The translations under genes and the position numbers were made by a program. A model generated the notes under the pieces. The model had not been told where the DNA came from, made no database searches, and saw nothing but the letters and a program-made list of their open reading frames with translations. From assembly GCA_019412865.1 (NCBI GenBank), contig DXOJ01000043.1, forward strand, positions 217 through 13,493: a DNA stretch of 13,277 nucleotides. Direction: 5' to 3'. How positions within the stretch are numbered: position 1 is the first letter of the stretch; every line of letters starts with the position of its first letter. The DNA is from Bacteroides sp. GTDB taxonomy: Bacteria > Bacteroidota > Bacteroidia > Bacteroidales > Bacteroidaceae. Shown piece by piece: positions 1 to 7,580 of the stretch.

Positions 1-100
1 CTACCACAAGAGGCCTCAATCCCTTATAGCCCAGCGAGCGTACTACTCCAAGGGTATTATGATGGTTGCCACCAATGACGATTACCTTATTTTGTTTCAT
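1..100 (-). CDS. ATP-grasp family enzyme, N-terminal fragment (cut by window edge)
   Basis: An ATG at 98-100 opens a frame that runs off the left edge without a stop, giving 33 codons. The peptide starts MKQNKVIVIGGNHHNTLGVV. A short basic start, a hydrophobic beta strand, then GGNHHNTLG and an arginine helix (VVRSLGYKG) is the pre-ATP-grasp N-terminus I associate with ATP-grasp proteins of Bacteroidetes polysaccharide loci, which resemble the carbamoyl-phosphate-synthase large chain. The ATP-binding and catalytic domain is not in the window, so the substrate cannot be inferred. Members usually form a carboxylate-amine or similar bond, so attaching an amino acid or amide to the glycan is possible. 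The start overlaps the end of the upstream glycosyltransferase gene by 14 nt (87-100), which supports both the start choice and co-translation. The family call rests on only about 33 residues. Confidence 0.6.
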   Translation of the reverse strand, partial: MKQNKVIVIGGNHHNTLGVVRSLGYKGLRPLVV

Positions 101-1208
101 TCTCGTAGAGGTTGATAAACTTGGCACACACATTTTTTGAATCGTACTGCTCCACATCTTTCACTTTGAACTGGGAAGAATAGTCCTCCTTGACGAATGC
201 GTCGAAGTTGGTACACTCCTGTGCGGAAAACTCAGTAGAGATATTTAAAATAGGCCTCTTTGAGATGCTATAGTCAATCAACTTACTTGGTGTCTGTACA
301 CCAGAGTTGTTGTTGATATTGATAAGAAAATCCATCGAACTCATTACCTTAACCAATTCTGCACGAGGGATGTATCTGCGAATCTCCAGTTTGTCACCTA
401 ACGTTTCCTTGAAGTCTCCGAAGACAGTGTTTGATGGCACATACACGATAAACTTGAAGTCGTAATCAACCTTAGTGAGGTACTCCAAGAACTGCCTTGG
501 ATCTCTCATATTTGGATATACTGCGCCGGAATAGAAGAAGGTTGGCATAGGGTTCTTCTTGTAATCCACGAGCTCGAAAGAGCTGAAATCGACACTCTGA
601 GGGATGATACTTATCTTGTTGCGCACCTCCTCGTAATATGCTTCACGTCCGTTCTCAACAGGAATCACAATTTGGTCAGTCATCTTGCCCCAGAACTTCT
701 CCAATGGCTGTTGGGGCAGTTTCCAACGCTTCACATCCGGATCACCCATAAATGGATCACCACAGTCGGATGCCCAATATTTGAACTTCAAGTGTTTCAG
801 GTGTTTCTTCTTATAGTAGGCGGCTCCCCAGTGAACGCCGTATGGATGAGCAATGGTGATGAGGTAGTCAAACTCGCCCTCTACCTTCAATGCTTTGATT
901 GCCTTGAAGAAATATTCGCAACGAGGGTAGTCAATGACGTTACACAGCAGACGTGTCAAAGCTCTCTGAAGGATGTTCTTCTTCAAGTAACCATCACTAT
1001 CAGGATTGCCGAAACAAGTCTTACCTAAGGTCTTGATGCGTAAGTTAGGCAGTTCTGCCTCCATCTGCGTATAGTCATACTTACCTAAAATGGTATAGAG
1101 TGTCACATCATGCCCCATCTTGGCAAAACCTTTTGCTAGTTCGGTAGTGCGAAACGAACGGGCTGATATATGTGGGAACATCGTTCCCGAAATTATTACA
1201 ATCTTCAT
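87..1208 (-). CDS. Glycosyltransferase, GT-B fold (family 4-like)
   Basis: A 373-residue predicted cytoplasmic or membrane-associated glycosyltransferase that would add one sugar from a nucleotide donor to the lipid-linked repeat unit. The N-terminal Rossmann half begins MKIVIISGTMFPHISAR and continues with RTTELAKGFAKMGHDVTLYT (residues 20-39), the usual acceptor-side start of GT4 enzymes. The C-terminal half begins near residue 222 (TFFYSGAV), and QTPSKLIDYSISKRPIL (305-321) lies where GT4 enzymes bind the donor. There the usual Glu of the EX7E motif appears to be Asp312. Length is normal for the family. Its ATG overlaps the polymerase stop as ATGA (1205-1208), indicating translational coupling. 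It is the only glycosyltransferase in the window, so it cannot build the whole repeat unit alone. Donor and linkage cannot be read from the sequence. Confidence 0.85.
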   Translation of the reverse strand: MKIVIISGTMFPHISARSFRTTELAKGFAKMGHDVTLYTILGKYDYTQMEAELPNLRIKTLGKTCFGNPDSDGYLKKNILQRALTRLLCNVIDYPRCEYFFKAIKALKVEGEFDYLITIAHPYGVHWGAAYYKKKHLKHLKFKYWASDCGDPFMGDPDVKRWKLPQQPLEKFWGKMTDQIVIPVENGREAYYEEVRNKISIIPQSVDFSSFELVDYKKNPMPTFFYSGAVYPNMRDPRQFLEYLTKVDYDFKFIVYVPSNTVFGDFKETLGDKLEIRRYIPRAELVKVMSSMDFLININNNSGVQTPSKLIDYSISKRPILNISTEFSAQECTNFDAFVKEDYSSQFKVKDVEQYDSKNVCAKFINLYENETK

Positions 1209-2401
1209 ACGAATAGATATCTGATAAATGAGAAGACAGGAGATAATACAAAACCCAAATCAAGTACAGCTGTTACATCTTTATATAAATAGAACAGGTT
1301 CATAAACCATACAAAAGGAAGTGCATATACAAGCTTCTGATACTTGAAATCACCAAAGGTTACTAGGAAGGAATATGCTACGAGGGCGTAATTTACAGCA
1401 AAGAAACGACGCCCAAATGTAGGAATAATCATTCCAAGGTTAGCAATGGTTGCTAAAATCAACATAAATCGAATAACCGGAATGGCCTTCTCGTTATTAA
1501 TATTCTTCTCATTCAATGCTATTAAGAGAATCAAAAAATCAACATAATGCCTTACCAAAGTCTTAAAAAACAAGCTAACCCAATAAAAACCTGTTCCTTG
1601 AGACAGACTTTGTATATATTCTTGATCCGTATAAAAATCGACCTTCTTACTTATCGCAAACGGTAAGTTAATATTTCCGAAAGGCAAAATATGGAAATCC
1701 TCTGCAACCACTGAGAATATCCAGCTGATACAGAATAGAATAATTAGCGGATTTCTAAAACTCTTGAGAAAGTATGCTACGACAAGGATTACTGGAAAGA
1801 CAGCAAATGAAGCATGAACCATCGGTATGCAAGCTGCCAGCAACAGATACAATGGTTTCTTATCATAGAATATCTTAAAAACACAGTACAATCCTATCCA
1901 CGAGGCAGTCCAGAAACGAGCACCATTGATATTATATATGTTATTCCATAAGAACAAACACGTCAATATAATACATATCAGTGAATTCGTGAAATTCTCC
2001 TCCTCGACAAAGTACCGTAGGCATTTCATTTGAAAGAATGCAAACACGAAAGCTAATGCCAAGAAGAAGAAATGATAATTATGTGTTACACTGCCAACAA
2101 AATAGGACATTGTCACGATATAAATATCCTGTGCCCCCGTGTCAAATTTAAAATAGTCTGATAGATAAGTTATGAACTGTCCCGAGGAAATATCCTTACT
2201 CTGTTCAAATTCCATACGCATAGAGATACCATCTGCACTACCTTCTACACGTTGTGTTCCAACGCTAAAGCATAAACCAAAACACAAGCAAAACAAGAAC
2301 AGAGCAATCCTAGACTGCCTTGCTGCCAGGTTCTTCATTGCAGAAAAAAAGCCCAACACTGGAGATACCCAAAATAGAATTATTGAGTTATTCGATTTCA
2401 T
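1205..2401 (-). CDS. EpsG-family polysaccharide polymerase (Wzy-like membrane protein)
   Basis: A 398-residue very hydrophobic protein with about ten predicted membrane segments (for example around residues 6-22, 31-46, 109-125, 183-207 and 217-232). Family features visible are the hydrophobic N-terminus IILFWVSPVLGFF, the stretch NINGARFWTASW near residue 160 with a conserved Arg before a membrane helix, PMVHASFAVFP near 193, and GRRFFAVNYALVAYSF near 330. These match the EpsG family, which in polysaccharide loci is thought to polymerise repeat units in the inner membrane as Wzy does. With the flippase at 6023-7492 it completes a Wzx/Wzy-type assembly pair. The first ATG is preferred over Met22 because the first hydrophobic segment is a family feature. 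By eye it is AT-rich, as is usual for flippase and polymerase genes. It follows the caspase-like gene after 31 nt and overlaps the next gene by 4 nt. Confidence 0.8.
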   Translation of the reverse strand: MKSNNSIILFWVSPVLGFFSAMKNLAARQSRIALFLFCLCFGLCFSVGTQRVEGSADGISMRMEFEQSKDISSGQFITYLSDYFKFDTGAQDIYIVTMSYFVGSVTHNYHFFFLALAFVFAFFQMKCLRYFVEEENFTNSLICIILTCLFLWNNIYNINGARFWTASWIGLYCVFKIFYDKKPLYLLLAACIPMVHASFAVFPVILVVAYFLKSFRNPLIILFCISWIFSVVAEDFHILPFGNINLPFAISKKVDFYTDQEYIQSLSQGTGFYWVSLFFKTLVRHYVDFLILLIALNEKNINNEKAIPVIRFMLILATIANLGMIIPTFGRRFFAVNYALVAYSFLVTFGDFKYQKLVYALPFVWFMNLFYLYKDVTAVLDLGFVLSPVFSFIRYLFV

Positions 2402-2432
2402 ATCAAATAATAGCCATTGAAGCGAATAATTG

Positions 2433-3263
2433 TTAATTAGTAACTATCCCTAATACTTCACCTCCTTGGATGACTCTTGTAGTAGGTCTTTTGATAGCAA
2501 ACAGTGGAAAGAGTGTATCTGAATCGTTGGTGAATTCTGGTACTTGGCTCCATATTGCCATTCTTTGCTTTACCTCATCTAACACATCAGGGAAAGAACT
2601 GCTGTATTCGCCTAATCGATCCATGAGGGCACGATTATTCCATTCCATGTTGTGCTGCATAATTGTATCGAACAAAGCATCTGTGAAAGCTGTCCCTGTA
2701 GCACTTCCATGAGCACATGTATTGTACTGTGTAGATTGGATAATTTCAATATGGGGGACAGTTTTCTCTATGAGGCTGTTGTAGTACTCTTTACACCATT
2801 GCCCATTTAACTGATATCCTCTAGAGAACGCGCGTTGTTCAAGGACAAGGCTGGCATCCGCTGTAGCGACATACGAACGGCAAGCATCAACAATAATAAT
2901 ACGCTTCATAGGAGTGGAGTAACCTATGGCAGTCTTCAAAAAATTAATCGATACAACTGTCTTTTTGTCTTCCAACTGAAAGCTGTCTGTTCCATTTATA
3001 GCTGCACCATGTCCAATAAAGACTATCAATGAATAATCTACATCAGGTTTGTTCAGTTCCGTAAACTTGAAACCAAAATCAGTCTTAAGACATACACCAC
3101 CATTGAAGCGGTCAACCTCCAAGATCTCATCCTCCCGCCAATAACCACCTGCAGGACTTTGTAAAAAACTCTTGTAGCGGATGTAAGCATTCTCAACTGT
3201 TGCCACGTAATTATTATCCCCTTTCCACCCGGCATTCATTATCATTAATACTCTCCGTTTCAT
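2433..3263 (-). CDS. Stand-alone caspase-like cysteine peptidase (C14/metacaspase-type domain)
   Basis: A 276-residue protein that appears to consist of one caspase-fold domain. The first strand is RRVLMIMNAG. SPAGGYWREDEILEVD (residues 36-51) fits the variable p20 region of stand-alone bacterial caspases. LIVFIGHGA (79-87) carries the catalytic His85 and RIIIVDACRS (121-130) the nucleophile Cys128. The 43-residue spacing is normal for the fold. A p10-like part follows: IEIIQSTQYNTCAHGS (172-187) and GTAFTDALFDTI (190-201). Asp126 two residues before the Cys resembles the acidic pocket of metacaspases that cut after Arg or Lys, so basic P1 specificity is an inference. There is no signal peptide or membrane segment, so it is probably cytoplasmic. 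It lies 23 nt after the pyruvyl transferase gene and 31 nt before the polymerase gene on the same strand, so it is probably co-transcribed. Its biological role is unknown. The fold is well supported; regulation of capsule synthesis or a defence role are only hypotheses. Confidence 0.88.
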   Translation of the reverse strand: MKRRVLMIMNAGWKGDNNYVATVENAYIRYKSFLQSPAGGYWREDEILEVDRFNGGVCLKTDFGFKFTELNKPDVDYSLIVFIGHGAAINGTDSFQLEDKKTVVSINFLKTAIGYSTPMKRIIIVDACRSYVATADASLVLEQRAFSRGYQLNGQWCKEYYNSLIEKTVPHIEIIQSTQYNTCAHGSATGTAFTDALFDTIMQHNMEWNNRALMDRLGEYSSSFPDVLDEVKQRMAIWSQVPEFTNDSDTLFPLFAIKRPTTRVIQGGEVLGIVTN

Positions 3264-3286
3264 GTTCTTTTGATGATAAAAATGGG

Positions 3287-4435
3287 CTACTTCAGGACCT
3301 TGTCAAGAGTGATAAAGAAAGTTTCTGATTTTTTTCGCTCTATTTGAATTGCTTCTTCAATACGCTTTGACTCTTCCTCCTTATGCGTGAGACAATAATG
3401 CACAGTATCCATAAACTTTTCATAATCAAAATTCTTCTGATAGAAAAGACGGTCAGTTAATCCGAGATTGGTCATCAGTTGTGCATACTTACTCATATAC
3501 TCCTGTTCAAAGTCATCTACAACTAATGTAGGTACATGATTGATTATTCCCAAACATGCCCCATGGAAGAAATGCGTAATATTCAACGACATTTGACCGT
3601 AGAGATTATACCATTCGTAGGGCGATACATTATTCATAAATCGACAACGGCTATCAATGAGATCATGTCTTGGGTTGTCGCGAGTGTAGAAATGTAGCAA
3701 ATCATATGTCCCACTCAGATCTTTGCGTAACTTATCAATTTCAGGGAGTACACGCGTCATGAAAGATATGCTCTTCTTATTGCTAAGTACAAAATTCTTC
3801 CGCAATGTGCTTTTTGCAAGTCGCATATCTGTTGCTGGATTCAAGAAGATGGTAGGATCGTGATTCAAATTTACGGTTTTGCCTAAATCCAAACTTTCAA
3901 CAAAACTTTTAGTCGCTCCATCACGTACTCCAATGTAATAGAAGCTTGACAAATGATTCTTTATCAAATCTCGCTCCTCCTTCGGGATAGCGTCAAAACG
4001 AGTAGAAAATGCAGACGCAGCAAAACTCATTTTGATTACGTTTTTGAGTTTGTCACCGAACAACCAATATGGATTATCTATGGGCATCTTTCCTTGATAC
4101 GCCCATACAGCATCACTACCTACGATTACAATATCATAATTCTTGCTGATAAAATCACATAAATCTTCTGTATTTTCAGTGATGAATGTCTTTGATGAAA
4201 GAGGAAGTCTTTTCAAATCAGACTGAAATCTTTGATATTTGAAATAATACTCAAGACCGAAAGGAATATTTTTCATTGGAGCCTTGTACATATTATGCTT
4301 TCGCAGATATTCAAAATCAATGACTTCAACTTGATGTTCAGGGTATCTTGACATAAGTTCGTGAGACAACGCATAGCATTGCATGAATGCACCATAATTA
4401 ATGCTACGGTGAAATGTTAATATACCAATTCTCAT
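3287..4435 (-). CDS. Polysaccharide pyruvyl transferase family protein (WcaK/CsaB-like)
   Basis: A 382-residue cytoplasmic protein of the PF04230 type, predicted to transfer pyruvate from phosphoenolpyruvate to a sugar as a ketal. Visible family features are MRIGILTFHRSINYGAFMQC at the start (Asn-Tyr-Gly loop), DIVIVGSDAVW (residues 101-111), YYIGVRDGATKSFVE (167-180, the usual Arg-Asp-x-x-Ser/Thr region), HDPTIFL (192-198) and THFFHGACLG (287-296), the C-terminal donor-site histidine motif. Length is typical. Its ATG lies 2 nt after the stop of the nitroreductase-family gene. This pair often occurs together in Bacteroidetes polysaccharide loci, usually with an F420-hydrogenase-beta-like Fe-S protein, which is absent here. 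Some family members may not be true pyruvyl transferases, so the exact reaction is uncertain. Confidence 0.85.
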   Translation of the reverse strand: MRIGILTFHRSINYGAFMQCYALSHELMSRYPEHQVEVIDFEYLRKHNMYKAPMKNIPFGLEYYFKYQRFQSDLKRLPLSSKTFITENTEDLCDFISKNYDIVIVGSDAVWAYQGKMPIDNPYWLFGDKLKNVIKMSFAASAFSTRFDAIPKEERDLIKNHLSSFYYIGVRDGATKSFVESLDLGKTVNLNHDPTIFLNPATDMRLAKSTLRKNFVLSNKKSISFMTRVLPEIDKLRKDLSGTYDLLHFYTRDNPRHDLIDSRCRFMNNVSPYEWYNLYGQMSLNITHFFHGACLGIINHVPTLVVDDFEQEYMSKYAQLMTNLGLTDRLFYQKNFDYEKFMDTVHYCLTHKEEESKRIEEAIQIERKKSETFFITLDKVLK

Positions 4436-4437
4436 AA

Positions 4438-5427
4438 CTAATCAAATGTTGTGTAATCAGAAATAGGGAAACGGCAAGATTGAGCAGCCTTGAATGCATC
4501 AGGCAAATGACCGACTGCAAGTAAGACTATTGGAGCTTCATCAGAAGCGATATTGCCTAACTTCCAAATCTTTTTCAACCTGTCTTCTGGTATTCCAAGA
4601 TTTAATGGTATGCAACCCAAACCAACAGAATGTAATGCATACATAAGGCTCATAGAATACATACCGCCATTAATGTACCATTGATTATTCTCGTCTGCAA
4701 AAAAAGCTTTTCTTGTAGATGTAACGATGATAATTGCTCCTACCATATCTTTAAACTGGCGAGCTCCAGTCTGTATGTCAAGAATATCAATAATGTTCTG
4801 TTTCTGAGTAAAAACATGCGCTCCCCATGGCTGACGATTACACGCAGATGGAGTATATGATGCTATTTCAAGTGCTTTTTCCAACAAATCTCTTGATACA
4901 GATTCATTCGTAAAAGTTCGAACACTATGACGTGATTTCACAAAATCAAAGTACAAGATATCAATTGCTTTTTGGTTCTCTTCCTTTGTAAGATAAACCT
5001 CACCTCCACAAAGATTCTTATTAGCCTCCCATGATTGTACCTTAGGCTCCAACTTTTGATACATAGCCTTGATATTGGCATCAAGAGCATTTTCTGCTTC
5101 ATTAAACTCCATATATCGTTTGATGATGGACAGAGTAAAGACAAGCATCTCTTGATCTTTATATTTATCATAGTAATCAGAAAGCATATCCAGAATAGAT
5201 ATCACCTTTGGTACACCAAATCCTGGACGGCAATCTTTTAATGAAAGCCCCTTTTCAATAACGTGAACTTCCTTTATTATCAGAAATTTATATTTTCTCA
5301 TATCTGAATCAGTATTGATAGCTCCATATTCTTTGAGAAGTGTGCGATACTCTGGTGTCAATAACTTAAATGCCATATACCTCCATTTGAGAGGGCGAAA
5401 CAGTTTCTTTATTATCGATTTGATCAT
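4438..5427 (-). CDS. Nitroreductase-family flavoprotein with long N-terminal extension
   Basis: A 329-residue predicted FMN-dependent oxidoreductase. The nitroreductase fold occupies about residues 160-315: SRHSVRTF (165-172) and SACNRQPW (194-201) are the FMN-phosphate and ring-binding segments, GGMYSMSLMYALHSVGLGC (254-272) is the central helix, and LLAVGHLPD (302-310) the closing strand. The first 150 residues are an extra domain with HVIEKGLSLKDCRPGFG (55-71), a His-x-x-Glu-Lys-Gly-Leu / Arg-Pro-Gly-Phe-Gly signature that I associate with polysaccharide-locus members of this family and not with house-keeping nitroreductases. The substrate is unknown; reduction of a sugar, or a redox step linked to the adjacent pyruvyl transferase, is inferred from context only. 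The ATG overlaps the acetyltransferase stop as ATGA (5424-5427), and the stop lies 2 nt before the next gene. Confidence 0.82.
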   Translation of the reverse strand: MIKSIIKKLFRPLKWRYMAFKLLTPEYRTLLKEYGAINTDSDMRKYKFLIIKEVHVIEKGLSLKDCRPGFGVPKVISILDMLSDYYDKYKDQEMLVFTLSIIKRYMEFNEAENALDANIKAMYQKLEPKVQSWEANKNLCGGEVYLTKEENQKAIDILYFDFVKSRHSVRTFTNESVSRDLLEKALEIASYTPSACNRQPWGAHVFTQKQNIIDILDIQTGARQFKDMVGAIIIVTSTRKAFFADENNQWYINGGMYSMSLMYALHSVGLGCIPLNLGIPEDRLKKIWKLGNIASDEAPIVLLAVGHLPDAFKAAQSCRFPISDYTTFD

Positions 5428-6026
5428 AAATCTATATACTTTGTTTTTAGCTTTTCAAATTGTTCTTTGGGGATATATCCGTAGTATTCAGGGTGCTTAG
5501 GCATCTTAACCTTGTCCTTAACAAGATACTTGATTACCTTGGCTGGGTTGCCCGCAACAACACAGTAACCATCTGTAAATGATTTAGTTACAACACTCCC
5601 TCCCCCAACAATGGTAGATGGTCCTAATTCGACTCCTGCCATGATTAATGAGTTCATACCTATCCAACAGTAATCGCCAATTTTTATAGGCTTGCCAACG
5701 GCTTTATCCCTCTCGTAAAGGTCATGATTTGAACTAAGGATTCCAACATTAGGACCAAAGCGGACATAATCGCCTATCCAAATACCACCTGCACCTGCAA
5801 TATAGGCTCCAGGACGACCAATCTTGCTATTTATGCCTACATAAATCTTACGAGGATGTGTTACCAGACAAGTCTTATCCTTTGGCCAATAGATCTTATT
5901 TATGCCCAAACGAAACTTTAGATAGTCCAAGTAGTTATTGGGCAAAATGGTAGATGACATAAACTTTCGCCATCCACTGAAGAAAGGAACAATACAACAG
6001 ACTGCTACCTTAATCAACTGTTTCAT
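5424..6026 (-). CDS. Left-handed beta-helix O-acyltransferase (hexapeptide-repeat family)
   Basis: A 200-residue acyltransferase of the WbbJ/CatB/maltose-acetyltransferase type, predicted to transfer an acetyl group from acetyl-CoA to a sugar hydroxyl in the cytoplasm. Hexapeptide repeats run from about residue 62 to 147 (VGINSKIG, IWIGDYVRFG, IKIGDYCWIG, STIVGGGSVV). The insertion loop SSNHDLYERDK (98-108) holds the likely catalytic His101, and VVAGNPAKVIK (156-166) is the standard C-terminal CoA-site motif. The N-terminal 50 residues are alpha-helical and partly hydrophobic, as in other capsule O-acetyltransferases. Its start overlaps the flippase stop (ATGA, 6023-6026) and its stop overlaps the next start. 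It is intact, unlike the second acetyltransferase-like gene at 8838-9214. Acceptor sugar and position are unknown. Confidence 0.85.
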   Translation of the reverse strand: MKQLIKVAVCCIVPFFSGWRKFMSSTILPNNYLDYLKFRLGINKIYWPKDKTCLVTHPRKIYVGINSKIGRPGAYIAGAGGIWIGDYVRFGPNVGILSSNHDLYERDKAVGKPIKIGDYCWIGMNSLIMAGVELGPSTIVGGGSVVTKSFTDGYCVVAGNPAKVIKYLVKDKVKMPKHPEYYGYIPKEQFEKLKTKYIDL

Positions 6027-7492
6027 TTTTTCGATATGAGAGGTTTTATTATTGATAGATAATCTAACTTTGCCATCTTGCTATACACAAGGTAAATAAT
6101 GATATACGAAATGAGACTGGAGAAGAGCATCACAATAGGAGTCTGCATATTGCAAAAATCAAGTAACCATCTCAAAATATACATCATTATAAATGACGGT
6201 ACGATAATCTTTCCGATGAGCCCCAATGGGAACAGTTCGTGAAGTTTTACTTGGAACATCTTTGCGATTACAGACAGTAATACGAAGATTCTGGCAACAT
6301 GCAATACCAATGAAACCACTGATACTGAATAAGGAGAATCTGTCAGAAGGACACTGATATACTCCATTGACCAAATCAGTACTGCAAATATAGCTGTGAC
6401 TCGTGCGTAAAATTTTACTTTGCCTGTATTAATTAGAAATGGTGCAAATACTATCAGAGAGAAGATATAGGTAAGAATCTTTATCCTAAAATAAATTTGG
6501 GATGTCTCATACTTGCCACCATAGAGCACCACCATTATCACATCAGCAAATACCCAACAGTAGACGATGATTGGATAAATCAACAAGGCTGTCTTCTTGT
6601 ACACACTATTCCAAAGCGGATAGGCAGTTTGATTAAGATTGACCTTTTCGTGCGCCATTCGTGAAAAAATTGGTGAGAGTACAGTTGAACATGCACCTAC
6701 TATCATTCCCACAAATGGTAGTTCCATAGAACCGTTGGAGAACTCGGCAAAGACCTCTGTGCCGAAATAGCGGCTGATAAAGAACTGGTCGGATGAGTTC
6801 ATCAACACACCCCAAAGACTTGCATATAAAAGTGGAAGAGAGAATTTGAATATCTTTTTGTATGAAATATGTGTCGGAAGTTTTTTATTCTTCCTGATAG
6901 GATGAAACTTAAGATATAGAGCAAGGAGCGCGCTAAACAAAGAAGCAACGACAAAGCCGATTATCCCCCCAATATAGTCAAGATTCCATATCACGATAGG
7001 AAGTGCTACGCAACAAAGCATAACCACTCTTGTAAAGATGGTATAACCAGCAAGAAACTTGTTTTCTTTGTATGTTGAAAGAATACCATCCAGTCCCATA
7101 GTAGGAAGCATCAAGAATGGAACTGGTGCAAAATATCGTAACGCAACTTCCAAGTCTGGGTTGTTAAGAATCTGCGCAATGATAGGAGCTCCGACAAATA
7201 AAATCACAGAAAATGCTCCTCCGAGAATGAAGAACAAACGTGTAATCTTATTTATCAGGTCTTTTGCTTCATCTGGGCTAACTCTTGGCAGAAAGTATGA
7301 GTATGCTTTAGGTAGTCCAAAGGTGAATACGGTAAGGAGCGTCTGATACACATACATCACCTGTCGGTATGTGCCATAATCACCCTTATCGAAATATCGG
7401 CTTAATATCATTGAGCTGACAATAGAGAAGCCAAATGAAAAAAGGCTTCCAATTGCCACCCATGCTGCTTGTTTAGAATTATTTGTTGACAT
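6023..7492 (-). CDS. wzx: Wzx-type polysaccharide flippase (MOP/MATE-like exporter)
   Basis: A 489-residue polytopic inner-membrane protein, about 12-14 hydrophobic segments, typical length for Wzx/RfbX proteins that flip undecaprenyl-linked repeat units to the periplasm. The N-terminus is characteristic: KQAAWVAIGSLFSFGFSIVS, then SRYFDKGDYGTYRQVMYVYQ near residues 31-50, the conserved loop after the first helix (Asp-Tyr-Gly-x-Tyr/Phe). NSSDQFFISRYFGTEVFAEF near 228-247 is the equivalent loop of the second half, reflecting the internal duplication of MOP transporters. The gene starts 88 nt after wecC, the largest intergenic gap here, and overlaps the acyltransferase by 4 nt. It pairs with the EpsG-type polymerase at 1205-2401. 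Assignment to the flippase family is firm; the specific glycan is unknown. Confidence 0.88.
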   Translation of the reverse strand: MSTNNSKQAAWVAIGSLFSFGFSIVSSMILSRYFDKGDYGTYRQVMYVYQTLLTVFTFGLPKAYSYFLPRVSPDEAKDLINKITRLFFILGGAFSVILFVGAPIIAQILNNPDLEVALRYFAPVPFLMLPTMGLDGILSTYKENKFLAGYTIFTRVVMLCCVALPIVIWNLDYIGGIIGFVVASLFSALLALYLKFHPIRKNKKLPTHISYKKIFKFSLPLLYASLWGVLMNSSDQFFISRYFGTEVFAEFSNGSMELPFVGMIVGACSTVLSPIFSRMAHEKVNLNQTAYPLWNSVYKKTALLIYPIIVYCWVFADVIMVVLYGGKYETSQIYFRIKILTYIFSLIVFAPFLINTGKVKFYARVTAIFAVLIWSMEYISVLLTDSPYSVSVVSLVLHVARIFVLLSVIAKMFQVKLHELFPLGLIGKIIVPSFIMMYILRWLLDFCNMQTPIVMLFSSLISYIIIYLVYSKMAKLDYLSIIKPLISKK

Positions 7493-7580
7493 TAATCTAT
7501 TTGAATTTTTATTGCAACAGGTAGTGGTATTGAACTACAAACCATACAATTCCAACTATGTACCTACTTATTCATTTTGA
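7493..7580. other. 88-nt intergenic spacer between wecC and wzx
   Basis: This is the longest non-coding gap in the window and separates the nucleotide-sugar genes from the assembly genes. It is AT-rich. A 5-bp inverted repeat (GTAGT at 7521-7525, ACTAC at 7534-7538) could form a weak hairpin, but no T-tract follows it on either strand. I found no match to the Bacteroidetes -7 box TAnnTTTG in the transcribed orientation. An internal promoter or RNA-processing site cannot be excluded, but nothing supports one directly. Confidence 0.4.

Noticed and set aside
3299..3306. TTGACA-like sequence upstream of the caspase gene, as a private promoter
   Set aside because: It is the coding sequence of the Leu-Asp end of the pyruvyl transferase, TTGACA is not the Bacteroidetes promoter element, and no TAnnTTTG box follows.
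1205..6026. ATGA overlaps as possible frameshifts or split genes
   Set aside because: At 1205-1208, 5424-5427 and 6023-6026 both flanking proteins are full length and of unrelated families, so these are ordinary coupled junctions. Only the one at 9029-9032 joins two parts of one family.
7521..7538. Possible terminator hairpin in the wecC-wzx gap
   Set aside because: The stem is only 5 bp (GTAGT/ACTAC) with an 8-nt loop and no following T-run, so chance is a sufficient explanation.
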